DNA of 64,000 bases from positions 215,798-279,797 of the forward strand of contig NZ_WFLI01000003.1 in assembly GCF_009208555.1 (NCBI RefSeq). The letters run 5' to 3'. Positions 45,968 to 54,496 of the stretch are shown here, piece by piece. This DNA comes from Janthinobacterium violaceinigrum. GTDB taxonomy: Bacteria; Pseudomonadota; Gammaproteobacteria; Burkholderiales; Burkholderiaceae_D. The position numbers were made by a program, and so were the translations under genes. Each line of letters starts with the position of its first letter. Positions within the stretch are counted from its first letter, which is position 1. The notes below the pieces were generated by a model. That model had not been told where the DNA came from. It saw only the letters and a list, made by a program, of their open reading frames with translations, and did not search any database.

Positions 45968-46728
45968 AACAGCGTTTGATCCAGATCATCAAGGGCGCGC
46001 TGCTGCCGCTGGCCTTGCTGGGGGCCTGGCAATGGGCGTCCGGCCAGGGCGCGGCCGCCGCGTATATCTTCGTGTCGCTGGGCGACCTGGCGCACAGCCT
46101 GCGCGACTTGCTCGTCACGGGCGAGCTGTGGGTGCATCTGCGCGCCAGCCTGGGCCGCACTGTGGCGGGCTTGCTGCTGGGCGGCAGCGCCGGCATCGTC
46201 ACGGGCGCGCTGATGGCGCAGTCGCCGCTGGCGGACCGCCTGATCGGCCCCTTGTTCCACAGCATCCGCCAAGTTCCGTTGCTGGGCCTGATCCCCTTGC
46301 TGGGCTTGTGGGTGGGCAATGGCGACGGCGCGAAGCTGCTGGTGATCGCCATCGCCGCCTTTTATCCCACCGTGCTCAACACGTATGCGGGCATGCGCCA
46401 GGTGGATGGGCGCTTGCGCGAAGTGGGGCAGGTGCTGACCCTGACGCGCGCCCAGACCTTGCGCCAGGTGTTGCTGCCGGGCGCCATGCCGGCCATCGTC
46501 ACCGGTGTCACGCATGCGCTGGCGTTCGCCTGGCTGGCGTGTTTGGGCGGCGAGCTGCTGTTTGCGGCCGGTCCCGGCATGGGGTCATTGCTGCTCAACG
46601 GCGAGGTATCGGGCCGCATGGATGTCGTGCTGCTGGCCGTGCTCGTGATCGCCTTGCTGGCGCAGGCGATGAACGTGGCGTTTGCGCGTCTCGCGCGCCT
46701 GCTGGTGAAGGGGCGCAGCAGTGAGTGA
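45964..46728 (+). CDS. ABC transporter permease, second subunit
   Basis: 254-aa inner-membrane permease. Seen: LLGLIPLLGLWVGNGDGAKLLVIAIAAFYPTVLNTYAGMRQV and the EAA loop TLRQVLLPGAMPAIVTGVTHALAFAWLACLGGELL. SsuC-type transporters normally use a homodimer; a gene for a second, different permease suggests either a heterodimer or two transporters sharing one ATPase. Start overlaps the first permease; its end overlaps the MFS gene by 8 bp. Confidence 0.88.
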   Translation: MKQRLIQIIKGALLPLALLGAWQWASGQGAAAAYIFVSLGDLAHSLRDLLVTGELWVHLRASLGRTVAGLLLGGSAGIVTGALMAQSPLADRLIGPLFHSIRQVPLLGLIPLLGLWVGNGDGAKLLVIAIAAFYPTVLNTYAGMRQVDGRLREVGQVLTLTRAQTLRQVLLPGAMPAIVTGVTHALAFAWLACLGGELLFAAGPGMGSLLLNGEVSGRMDVVLLAVLVIALLAQAMNVAFARLARLLVKGRSSE

Positions 46729-48001
46729 ATCCTTGCCATTCCAGCCTGACGCAGCCGTCACTGCCCGCGACGGCGAGCTGCGCGCCTTTTTGCTGCGCTT
46801 TATCGGCTTGACCCTGCTGTCGGGCGTGATCATCGGCATGAACAAGGTGCTGGCCACCTTGCTGGGTTTGCATTTACATGTGAGCAATTTCCAGCTGGCC
46901 ACGATCAGCAGCGCGGAAACCCTGGCCATGGCGCTGGGCACCATTCCGGCCGGCTACATTCTTTCGCGCGGCAACCCGAAGCATCTGTATGCCGGTGTCA
47001 GCCTGAGCCTGGCGTTGGCCTTTTGCGTGCTGCCGTGGCTGCCCGGCTGGCAATGGGTGGCCCTGCTGATGTTTTTGGTGGGGCTGTGCATTTCGCTGCG
47101 CATCGTGGCCATGAGCACCGTGTTTCTCGTGCGCTTGCCGGAACTGGGGCAGGGCAAGGCGGGCTGGTACAAGGGCACCTTGATCCTCGGCATGCAGTTC
47201 CTGGGCCCCCTGTGCGGCAATTACCTGATCGCGCAGCTGGGACTGAAAGCGGGCTTTTTGATCTCGGCCCTGATGTTCGCCATCCTGGCCGTGCTGGGCT
47301 GGCACGTATTACCCAACAATACGTTGCCAGACAACACGGCGCCCCGCAAGCAGGCTGGCCATGCGTCGCAGCCGGGCGCGGCCAGCCTGCGCGCACTGCT
47401 GCACCTGCCTGTCGTGCGCGTTACTTATCTGTTCGAAATCCTCGCCAGCTTCACGGCGTCCAGCGTGGGCGTGTTTTCCATCTTGCTGGCCATCCGCGTG
47501 CTGCACTGGCCTGCGCACCACTCCGTCTGGCTGATGGCCGTGCAGGGATTGAGCTGCGTGCTCGTGCTGCTGTTCCTGGGACGCTTCGTGCTGGCCAGCC
47601 GCTACCGCGAGCAACTGTATGGCGGCGCCCACCTGGCCATCATGGGCGCCTTGCTGATCCTGGGCTTGTGGCCGGACAGCATCGCCTACCTGGCCGCGTC
47701 CGTGCTGCTGGGACTGGGCCTGGGCGTGAATAACCTCGTCAATACGGACAATATCGCCCGCGCGCCCGTCGACAAGGCCCGTGTTTCCGCCCATTTGACC
47801 CTGTTCGGCATGGTGGGCGGCACGGCCGGCGCGCTGGCGGCGGGCCGCCTGGCCGACCTGACGGGCTTGCGCAATGTGTTCCTGATCTGGCTGTTTCCCT
47901 GGCTGGCCGCCTGGCTGGTTTTCCACGGCAGCCGCTGGCTGCGCCGGGCGCCGCCCGCCGCCGTTTCTTCCCTCGCCCCCACCGCAGAGAGTGCGCCATG
48001 A
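46721..48001 (+). CDS. MFS transporter inside the sulfur ABC operon
   Basis: 426 aa, about 12 transmembrane helices (LLSGVIIGMNKVLATLLGL, ALGTIPAGYILSRG, WVALLMFLVGLCISLRIVAM and more). The subfamily is not recognised. GTG 46721 overlaps the permease gene and its end overlaps the ATPase gene (ATGA at 47998-48001), so it is translated as part of the operon. It could export the desulfurised carbon skeleton or toxic sulfite, or import a different sulfur source; inference only. Confidence 0.82.
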   Translation: MSESLPFQPDAAVTARDGELRAFLLRFIGLTLLSGVIIGMNKVLATLLGLHLHVSNFQLATISSAETLAMALGTIPAGYILSRGNPKHLYAGVSLSLALAFCVLPWLPGWQWVALLMFLVGLCISLRIVAMSTVFLVRLPELGQGKAGWYKGTLILGMQFLGPLCGNYLIAQLGLKAGFLISALMFAILAVLGWHVLPNNTLPDNTAPRKQAGHASQPGAASLRALLHLPVVRVTYLFEILASFTASSVGVFSILLAIRVLHWPAHHSVWLMAVQGLSCVLVLLFLGRFVLASRYREQLYGGAHLAIMGALLILGLWPDSIAYLAASVLLGLGLGVNNLVNTDNIARAPVDKARVSAHLTLFGMVGGTAGALAAGRLADLTGLRNVFLIWLFPWLAAWLVFHGSRWLRRAPPAAVSSLAPTAESAP

Positions 48002-48879
48002 ATGATTTCGTTTCCCCCTCGGCCCTGTTGCCGCAACGCCCGCAGCTGAGCGGCGGCCTGCAGGTGCAGCACGTGAGCAAGTCGTTTGCGCTGAAAGGCG
48101 CGCCGCTGCCCGTGCTCGACGACATTTCCCTGACCATCGCACCCGGTGAATTCGTCGCCATCGTGGGCGCTTCCGGCTGCGGAAAATCCACCCTGCTGCG
48201 CCTGTTGGCGGGCCTGGACACGGACTACGCGGGCTTGCTGCTGCACGATGGCGTGCCTATCCGTGGCACGGATCTGCGAAGGGGCCTCGTGTTCCAGGAC
48301 CACCGGCTGTTCCCGTGGCTGACGGTGCAGCAGAACGTGGCCGTGGCTTTCAGCAACACCAAAGTGCCGTTGGCCGAGCGCGAAGCGCGCGTGGCGGCGG
48401 AAATCGCGCGCGTGGGCCTCGATGGCTATGCGGATGCGTATCCGCATCAATTGTCGGGCGGCATGTCGCAGCGGGCCGCGATTGCCCGCGCCCTCGTGGG
48501 ACGGCCCGATGTGCTGCTGCTGGACGAGCCGCTGGGCGCGCTCGACGCGCTGACCCGCTTGCGCCTGCAGCAGGAATTGCGCCGATTGTGGCAGGACGAG
48601 GGCATCACCATGGTGATGGTCACGCATGACATCGACGAAGCCGTCTACCTGGCCGACCGCATCGTCGTGCTCGACGCGCGCCCGGGCAAGGTGCGCCGCG
48701 TGCAGGACGTGCCGCTGGCCCACCCGCGCCAGCGGGGATCTCCGGGCTTTGTCGCCATCCGCGACGGCTTGCATGGGGATTTCAGCGACCTCGACGAATC
48801 GCATGCGCCCGTGGTGCAGGAAGAACACCCCAGCAGCTTATGGGATGGCAATGAATGGGCGCGCAGGATGGCGCTGTAG
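47998..48879 (+). CDS. ABC transporter ATP-binding protein (SsuB/TauB type)
   Basis: 293 aa. Walker A GASGCGKST (about residues 56-64), Q-loop LVFQDHRLFPWLTV, signature LSGGMSQRAAIARALVGRP, Walker B VLLLDEPLGALD and switch His in VTHDIDEAVYLADRI. The LFPWLTV segment is typical of sulfonate/nitrate/taurine importers. It is the only ATPase gene in the operon and probably serves both permeases. The tail after about 240 is longer than usual. Start overlaps the MFS stop. Confidence 0.93.
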   Translation: MNDFVSPSALLPQRPQLSGGLQVQHVSKSFALKGAPLPVLDDISLTIAPGEFVAIVGASGCGKSTLLRLLAGLDTDYAGLLLHDGVPIRGTDLRRGLVFQDHRLFPWLTVQQNVAVAFSNTKVPLAEREARVAAEIARVGLDGYADAYPHQLSGGMSQRAAIARALVGRPDVLLLDEPLGALDALTRLRLQQELRRLWQDEGITMVMVTHDIDEAVYLADRIVVLDARPGKVRRVQDVPLAHPRQRGSPGFVAIRDGLHGDFSDLDESHAPVVQEEHPSSLWDGNEWARRMAL

Positions 48880-48912
48880 TTTTTTTGATATTCATCAACC
48901 TGGAGAGACAAG

Positions 48913-49971
48913 ATGAGCAATAACAATGCACTCGACACCCTGTGGTACACGCGCTGCCCCGTCCCGACGGGCCTGGGGATCGCCTTGCAGCAGGGCTGGC
49001 TGGAAGAGGCCTTGCGCGCGGACGGCACCAGCTTGCGCTCCTTGCGCGAATCGGAGCAGGAAGCCGTGCGCGAATCGCATTTCGACCATACCTTGCAAAA
49101 TTCCGTGCGCCACGGCGGCAATATCCCCGCCCTGTGGGCGCGCGCGGCGGGACGCGAGACGCGCGTGATCGGCCTGTCGTGGTCGGACGAGACGCAGCTG
49201 ATACTGACCTTGCCCGGCAGCGGCATCGCCACGGTGCGCGACTTGAAGGGCCGGCGTTTCGGCTTGCCACTATGGCGCAAGGCACAGATCGACTTTGCGC
49301 GCGCGCAAGCGTTGCGGGGGCTGGAAAATGCGCTGAGCCTGGAAGGGCTGGCGGTTGCCGACGTGGAACTGGTCGATTATGTGGTCAACACGGGCCAGAG
49401 TGTAGCGCCGCCGGAAAAGGGCGCGGCAACGAATCTGTTCAGCGGCGCGCGGCGGGGCGGGCAAAGCCCGGAATTGCTGGGCCTTTTGCGGGGCGAGGTG
49501 GATGCCATTTTCCTCAAGGGCGCCTCGGCCGCCCAGCTGGCGCAGCAGTTCGGCTTGCACACGGTGATTGACACGGGTAGCCATCCCGAACCTTTGATCC
49601 GCGCTAACAACGGCACGCCGCGCACCCTGAGCGTCGATGCGCACTTGCTGGACAACCATTTTTCTTCCGCCGTGACCCTGGTGGAGCAGGTGCTGCGGGC
49701 CGAAGCGTGGGCGCGGGGCCACGCGGACGACACGCGGCGCTTCCTCGCGCGCGAATCGAATGCCAGCGAGCACTGGGTGCACGTGGCTTACGGCAAGGAT
49801 GCGCATTTGCGCCTGGACACGGACCTGGCGGAAACGTCGGTCGCGGGCTTGCAGGATTTCAGCGATTTCCTGTTCCGCTGGAACTTCTTGCCCAGCAAGG
49901 TCGACGTGCGCGCGTGGATCGATCCCCGTCCTTTCGAAGCGGCGCTGGCGCTGACGCGCCGCGCAACCTGA
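48913..49971 (+). CDS. DszB-like sulfinate desulfinase homologue, copy B
   Basis: 352 aa, no signal peptide. The N-terminus LWYTRCPVPTGLGIALQQGWL again places a Cys (residue 15) at the position of DszB Cys27. HFDHTLQNSVRHGGN supplies His56, Arg66 and Gly69 with the DszB spacing. GEVDAIFLKGASAAQLA matches copy A. The two copies are clearly paralogous but differ in the middle (copy B has GAATNLFSGARRGG), so they may serve different sulfinates. ATG 48913 has GGAGA at 48902-48906. It lies between the ATPase and second binding-protein genes of the sigma-54 operon. Confidence 0.75.
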   Translation: MSNNNALDTLWYTRCPVPTGLGIALQQGWLEEALRADGTSLRSLRESEQEAVRESHFDHTLQNSVRHGGNIPALWARAAGRETRVIGLSWSDETQLILTLPGSGIATVRDLKGRRFGLPLWRKAQIDFARAQALRGLENALSLEGLAVADVELVDYVVNTGQSVAPPEKGAATNLFSGARRGGQSPELLGLLRGEVDAIFLKGASAAQLAQQFGLHTVIDTGSHPEPLIRANNGTPRTLSVDAHLLDNHFSSAVTLVEQVLRAEAWARGHADDTRRFLARESNASEHWVHVAYGKDAHLRLDTDLAETSVAGLQDFSDFLFRWNFLPSKVDVRAWIDPRPFEAALALTRRAT

Positions 49972-50019
49972 GCGGGAAGCACGTCAACGGTGGCCATGCT
50001 CGATGATGAGGAGAATGCG

Positions 50020-51078
50020 ATGCGGCGACGCACGGTGATGGGCGGGCTGGCTTTGCTGCCCCTGGCGGGAAAGGCGGCCGCGGCCGCGGTGAAAGCGACG
50101 CGGGCGCCGCCGGCGGCCCTGCGCATCGCCTCGACGGGCTTTGCGGAAAACGGCAAGGCGGAACTGGGCGGCATCGCTTACCGGGTGCAGCAGGAAGGCT
50201 GGCTGGCGCGCGAACTCAGGCAGCGAGGCGTGCGGCTGGAATGGCTGCCCGTCACGGGCGACACGGGCGCCACCATGAACGAAGCGTTCGCCAGCGGGCG
50301 CATCGACATGGCCGCGTACGGCGACTTGCCGTCCGTGATACTGAACGCTGGCGGCGTGCGCACGCAGGTGATCGTGCCGGCGGGGCGGGGTACGGACCAG
50401 TTCCTGCTGGTGCCCACCAGTTCGCGCGCCACGTCATTGGCCGAGTTGAAAGGCAAACGCATCAGCGTGCACCGGGGCCGGCCGTGGGAACTGGGCTTGC
50501 GCCAGCTGATCGCCGACCAGCGCATGTCGCCCACGGATTTTCGGCTGATTAATATGGACTTGAAACCGGGCACGGCGGCCCTGGCCACGGGCGCCGTCGA
50601 CGCCTTGTTCATGATCAATGGCTATCCGCTGGAAGACAAGGGCATCGGCCGCATCATCTGGTCCAGCAAGGGCTTGCCCGAGCGTAAAATGCGCGCGGAA
50701 CTGTGGGCGCGGCGCGACTTTACGCAAGCCCATCCCGACATCGCCGAGCTGGTGGCCACGGCCTGGCTGCGGGCCCAGCACTGGGCGGCGCTCGATGGCA
50801 ACCGCGAAGCCGTGATCAAGGATGGCACGCGCAACGGCACGCCCGACAGCGTGGTGCGGCGCAGCTATGACGATCCCGGCTTGCAGTGGAAGGAACGCTG
50901 GTCGCCCCTGTACGACGATGCCGTGTACCGCCATTACCGCCGGGTGCTGGCGTTTGCGCAGGAACAAAAGCTGATCCGCCAGCCGTTGACGGCGGAAGAG
51001 TTGCTGGAACCGCGTTTCGTGGCGGCGGGCTTGAAAAAACTGGGGCTGGCCAGTTACTGGGAGCCGGCCAAGGTGTAG
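50020..51078 (+). CDS. ABC transporter substrate-binding protein, second, possible Tat signal
   Basis: 352 aa. The N-terminus MRRRTVMGGLALLPLAGKAAA has consecutive arginines, then a hydrophobic core, resembling a Tat signal. Mature part: EGWLARELRQRGVRLEWLPV, FASGRIDMAAYGDLPSVIL, GKRISVHRGRPWELG, and TGAVDALFMINGYPLEDKG, parallel to the binding protein at 44043. ATG 50020 is chosen with GAGGAGA at 50008-50014; an upstream GTG at 49990 would bury the signal peptide. Last gene of the operon. Confidence 0.87.
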   Translation: MRRRTVMGGLALLPLAGKAAAAAVKATRAPPAALRIASTGFAENGKAELGGIAYRVQQEGWLARELRQRGVRLEWLPVTGDTGATMNEAFASGRIDMAAYGDLPSVILNAGGVRTQVIVPAGRGTDQFLLVPTSSRATSLAELKGKRISVHRGRPWELGLRQLIADQRMSPTDFRLINMDLKPGTAALATGAVDALFMINGYPLEDKGIGRIIWSSKGLPERKMRAELWARRDFTQAHPDIAELVATAWLRAQHWAALDGNREAVIKDGTRNGTPDSVVRRSYDDPGLQWKERWSPLYDDAVYRHYRRVLAFAQEQKLIRQPLTAEELLEPRFVAAGLKKLGLASYWEPAKV

Positions 51079-51117
51079 TGCAGCAAGAGGAGAGGGTGGT
51101 TCACTGCGGGGCGCAGC

Positions 51118-51240
51118 TTAGTGGGGCAGGCACACGCGCCCCACCAGTTTCACCACGCCATCGCCCGCATGCGCGCGCAATTGCAGCAGCATCAGGGCCA
51201 TTCCCAGCATCAGCGCAGCGGCGCAGAGTTTCTTGTGCAT
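51118..51240 (-). CDS. Small secreted peptide, possible
   Basis: 40 codons, read leftward in the 335-bp gap 51079-51413. MHKKLCAAALMLGMALMLL followed by QLRAHAGDG has the shape of a signal peptide, leaving a mature tail of about 15 residues with one Cys (VGRVCLPH). A good ribosome site (AGGAAAG) lies just upstream of the ATG. Not recognised; the mature product would be very short, so it may be a remnant of a longer gene. The rest of the gap shows nothing else. Confidence 0.45.
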   Translation of the reverse strand: MHKKLCAAALMLGMALMLLQLRAHAGDGVVKLVGRVCLPH

Positions 51241-51413
51241 CGTCTTTCCTGTTTTTATGCTCGATGGAGCTTGGTTGTCATCTTTATAGCCATATTATTG
51301 CCGAAATTCAGCGTGCGGATGAGCATTTTGCCAAGCGTGCTCTACAATTATGCATCTCGCGCATCCGCGCCATCTGAATTCTATGCATAGTATGTGAAGG
51401 GAATGACAAGCCT

Positions 51414-54113
51414 GTGACTTCCAAGCCGATCAAGATCGCCGCCACCGTTGTCGTGGCACTCGCCGCTGGGGCCGGCATTTATACGTACACCCGTCCAGCC
51501 GCCACCGCCACCCCGGGTACTCCCGCCAGCGCGCCCGGCAGCCAGGGCGCCGCGCCGCAGGCCGGTGCCGACACGGCCGCCGTGGCCAGCCAGTTCCGCG
51601 ACCTGCTGGGCAATTTCCGCAAGATCATCGTGCTGCTGGCCGACGAGCAAAGCTTGTCCGAAGGCGCGCGCGATGAAGCCCGTAAAGTGGGGCAAGCGCT
51701 GTTCCATGAAAACCAGGAACGCATCGCCAGGCTGGACGCAGCGCTGGACCAGCTGACGGCGCCCACGAATCCGGGCCGCTTCGAGGCGCTCGACAGCCTT
51801 CTCACCTATATCGAATCCGATCCCGGCCTGTACGATGCGGATCGCCTGGCTTTCCGCGAGCTGCTGCAAAGCATGCTGGCCGACGTGGCCAAGGATTCCT
51901 CCTTGCCAGCGATCAAGCTGCACAAGCGCATTTCGGAAGATCTCGATGCGCTGGGCGAGATCGAGCGCAATTACGAGAAGGAAATCCGGCAAATCTTCGG
52001 CAACCTGGGCCAGCGCGCCATCGAACTCAAGCGCGAACGGTGGGACGATTATGTGGCGCAGCTGAAAAAGCTGTACAGCCGCGAACAGATCCTCAAGGAA
52101 AACGGCATCGTCGTGCCCTATGCAACACCGCCGGCCGGTTCCATACCCGACGCCAAGCCTGCGGCCAAGAAGGACGAGGCGGAAATCTTCGGCCTCGGTT
52201 TGCCGAAGAAAACCATCGTGCTGACCTTTGACGACGGCCCGCACCGCCGCTACACGGAAGAAATCAGCGCCATCCTGAAACAGTATGGCGTGCCGGCCGT
52301 GTTCTTCAACGTGGGCCGCAACCTGGGCAGCCTGGACGCGGAAGGCCACGCCAAGCTGGGCGCAGGCGCGGAAGTGAGCCGCAAGCTGATGAAAGAAGGC
52401 TATGCCGTGGGCAACCACAGTTTCAGCCACGCCCAGCTGTCGAAACAGACGGGCGACAAGCTGAAAGGCGAAATCCTCGGCACCGACACTTTATTGAAGG
52501 CCATCAGCCCCGAGCGGGCCGCGCTGTTCCGTTTTCCATATGGCGCGCGCAACAGCGAAGGCATGGCCGCACTGGCCGATGCGCATTTGAAATCCGTGAT
52601 GTGGAATATCGATTCGCTGGACTGGGCCGACCCCGTGCCCAGCTCCATCACGAACCGGGTGCTGGCGTCCGTCGACAAGGCGGGACGGGGCATCGTCCTG
52701 TTCCACGACATTCATGAACGCACGGTGAAAGCCTTGCCTGCCGTGCTCGACAAGCTGATCGCCGAAGGCTATCAATTCGCGGGCTGGGATGGCACGAGTT
52801 TCCAGGTGGCGAAAAGCACAGCGCCCGCGCCCGAGAAAGTGCCCGTCACCACGGGTTACGCGAATTCCTGGGCCGTCGTGATCGGCATCGACGATTATGC
52901 GAAATGGCCGAAATTGCAGTATGCGGTGCGCGATGCGCAGGGCATCCGCGAAACCCTGATCGAGAAATTCGCGTTCGCGCCCGAGCGCGTCGTGACCCTG
53001 AAAAATGGCGAAGCGACGCGCAACAATATCCTGGCCGCCTTCCATGACAAGCTGGCCCATGGCGGCGTGCAAAAGAATGACCGCATCTTCGTGTTCTTCG
53101 CGGGCCACGGCGCCACGCGCAAGCTCAGTTCCGGGCGCGACCTCGGCTATATCGTGCCCGTGGATTCCGATCCGGCCCAGTTCGCCACGGATGCGATCCC
53201 GATGACGGAAATCCAGAATATCGCGGAGAGCCTCACGGCCAAGCATGCGTTCTTCGTCATGGATGCCTGCTACAGCGGCCTGGGCCTGACGCGCGGCGCC
53301 GGTTCCAGCTCCTTCCTGCGCGACAACGCCAAGCGCATCGGCCGGCAAATGCTGACGGCGGGCGGCGGCGACCAGCTGGTGGCCGATGGCGGGCCGAACG
53401 GCCACTCCGTGTTCACGTGGACCTTGCTGCAAGGCCTGGCAGGCAAGGGCGACCTGAACGGCGACGGCTTGATCACGGCCACGGAACTGGCTGCCTATGT
53501 GGCACCGGCCGTGTCCAGCGTATCGAACCAGACGCCCGCGTTCGGCAGCCTGCCCGGCTCGGAAGGGGGCGATTTCGTCTTCGAATTGCCGGGCGAAACG
53601 GAGTTCCTCAGCCCGAACACGACGCAGCTGTCGACGGAAGCCATCGCCCTCAATAGCAAATTGGACGCCAAGCCGGCAGCGGCCAGCGTCACGGTGAAGG
53701 ATTTGCAGGGCGGCGAACAGAAGATCGTCACGCCGGGCGCCGTGCCCAGCTCCACGCGCCAGCTGGCGCAGCGGGCCAACGACCGGGGCTTGCAGCTGTA
53801 CAAGGAGAAACAATATGCGGCGGCGGAAGCGCAGTTTACGGAAGCGCTGAAATTGCGGCCCGACTTTGCGCTGGCGGCCAACAACCTGGGTTTTGTCTTC
53901 TACAAGCAGGAAAAATACCGCGAAGCGGCCCGCTGGTTTGAAAACACGGTCAAGATGGACCCGTCGCGCGCCATTGCCTACTTGAACCTGGGCGACGCGT
54001 ATGCCAAGGCCGGCGACGCCGCCAAGGCAAAAGCCGCGTATAAAACCTATCTGGAACTGGCGCCGACGGCCTCGACGGCGCCGGCCGTGCGGCAAAAGAT
54101 GGAAAAGCTGTAA
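51414..54113 (+). CDS. Fusion: NodB polysaccharide deacetylase - caspase-like protease - TPR
   Basis: 899 aa. An N-terminal membrane anchor (about residues 6-24) places the rest in the periplasm. A helical region (50-240) precedes a NodB deacetylase (about 262-460): LTFDDGPHRRYT, zinc motif HSFSH, RFPYGARN and LFHDIHERT. A peptidase C14 domain starts near 480 (WAVVIGIDDY), with catalytic His in FVFFAGHGA and Cys in VMDACYSG, then DLNGDGLITATEL. Two to three TPR repeats end the protein (LQLYKEKQYAAAEAQF, LAANNLGFVFYKQEKYREAA). All catalytic residues are present in both enzymes. Such a triple fusion is unfamiliar to me. GTG 51414 is the start, with AAGGGA 11 nt upstream. The next gene begins 2 bp after the stop. 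Confidence 0.85.
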   Translation: MTSKPIKIAATVVVALAAGAGIYTYTRPAATATPGTPASAPGSQGAAPQAGADTAAVASQFRDLLGNFRKIIVLLADEQSLSEGARDEARKVGQALFHENQERIARLDAALDQLTAPTNPGRFEALDSLLTYIESDPGLYDADRLAFRELLQSMLADVAKDSSLPAIKLHKRISEDLDALGEIERNYEKEIRQIFGNLGQRAIELKRERWDDYVAQLKKLYSREQILKENGIVVPYATPPAGSIPDAKPAAKKDEAEIFGLGLPKKTIVLTFDDGPHRRYTEEISAILKQYGVPAVFFNVGRNLGSLDAEGHAKLGAGAEVSRKLMKEGYAVGNHSFSHAQLSKQTGDKLKGEILGTDTLLKAISPERAALFRFPYGARNSEGMAALADAHLKSVMWNIDSLDWADPVPSSITNRVLASVDKAGRGIVLFHDIHERTVKALPAVLDKLIAEGYQFAGWDGTSFQVAKSTAPAPEKVPVTTGYANSWAVVIGIDDYAKWPKLQYAVRDAQGIRETLIEKFAFAPERVVTLKNGEATRNNILAAFHDKLAHGGVQKNDRIFVFFAGHGATRKLSSGRDLGYIVPVDSDPAQFATDAIPMTEIQNIAESLTAKHAFFVMDACYSGLGLTRGAGSSSFLRDNAKRIGRQMLTAGGGDQLVADGGPNGHSVFTWTLLQGLAGKGDLNGDGLITATELAAYVAPAVSSVSNQTPAFGSLPGSEGGDFVFELPGETEFLSPNTTQLSTEAIALNSKLDAKPAAASVTVKDLQGGEQKIVTPGAVPSSTRQLAQRANDRGLQLYKEKQYAAAEAQFTEALKLRPDFALAANNLGFVFYKQEKYREAARWFENTVKMDPSRAIAYLNLGDAYAKAGDAAKAKAAYKTYLELAPTASTAPAVRQKMEKL

Positions 54114-54115
54114 GC

Positions 54116-54496
54116 ATGGCCGACAGCGTGCCCATCGTCCACGTGTTTGCCTGCAGCGGCCGCTTCCCCGACTGGGAAGCGCTGCAGGCGTATCTGTCGC
54201 CCACGTACACGGACGATGGGGATGCCGTGCCGTCGCCGTTTTTCCTGGAAACGGGTCTCACGCACTACGAGCCCGCCTGCATGGAAAGCGCGATGCTGGC
54301 GGCGCCCGCGCCGCTGGCGCAGCTGCTCGATGGCGTGTCGTATGGCGACAGCTGGCTGGCGCAGGCATGCGCGGACGGCGATGCGCAAGGCGTGCTGGCC
54401 GACACGGGCATCTGCGTGTTTGCGCCCAACCGGCTGGCGCATCCGCAGCGCTGTTCGCTGCACCACGTGGGCAGCTATACCTACGGCGCTGACTGA
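54116..54496 (+). CDS. Small acidic protein, possibly immunity-type (Imm22/DUF4284-like)
   Basis: 126 aa. VHVFACSGRFPDWEALQAYLSPTYTDDGD and SPFFLETGLTHYEP resemble the Imm22 family, in which a gene protects against a neighbouring toxin; the match is by pattern only. The remainder is not recognised. It starts 2 bp after the stop of the deacetylase-caspase fusion, so co-translation is likely. Its 3' end overlaps the convergent membrane-receiver gene by 16 bp. Confidence 0.6.
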   Translation: MADSVPIVHVFACSGRFPDWEALQAYLSPTYTDDGDAVPSPFFLETGLTHYEPACMESAMLAAPAPLAQLLDGVSYGDSWLAQACADGDAQGVLADTGICVFAPNRLAHPQRCSLHHVGSYTYGAD

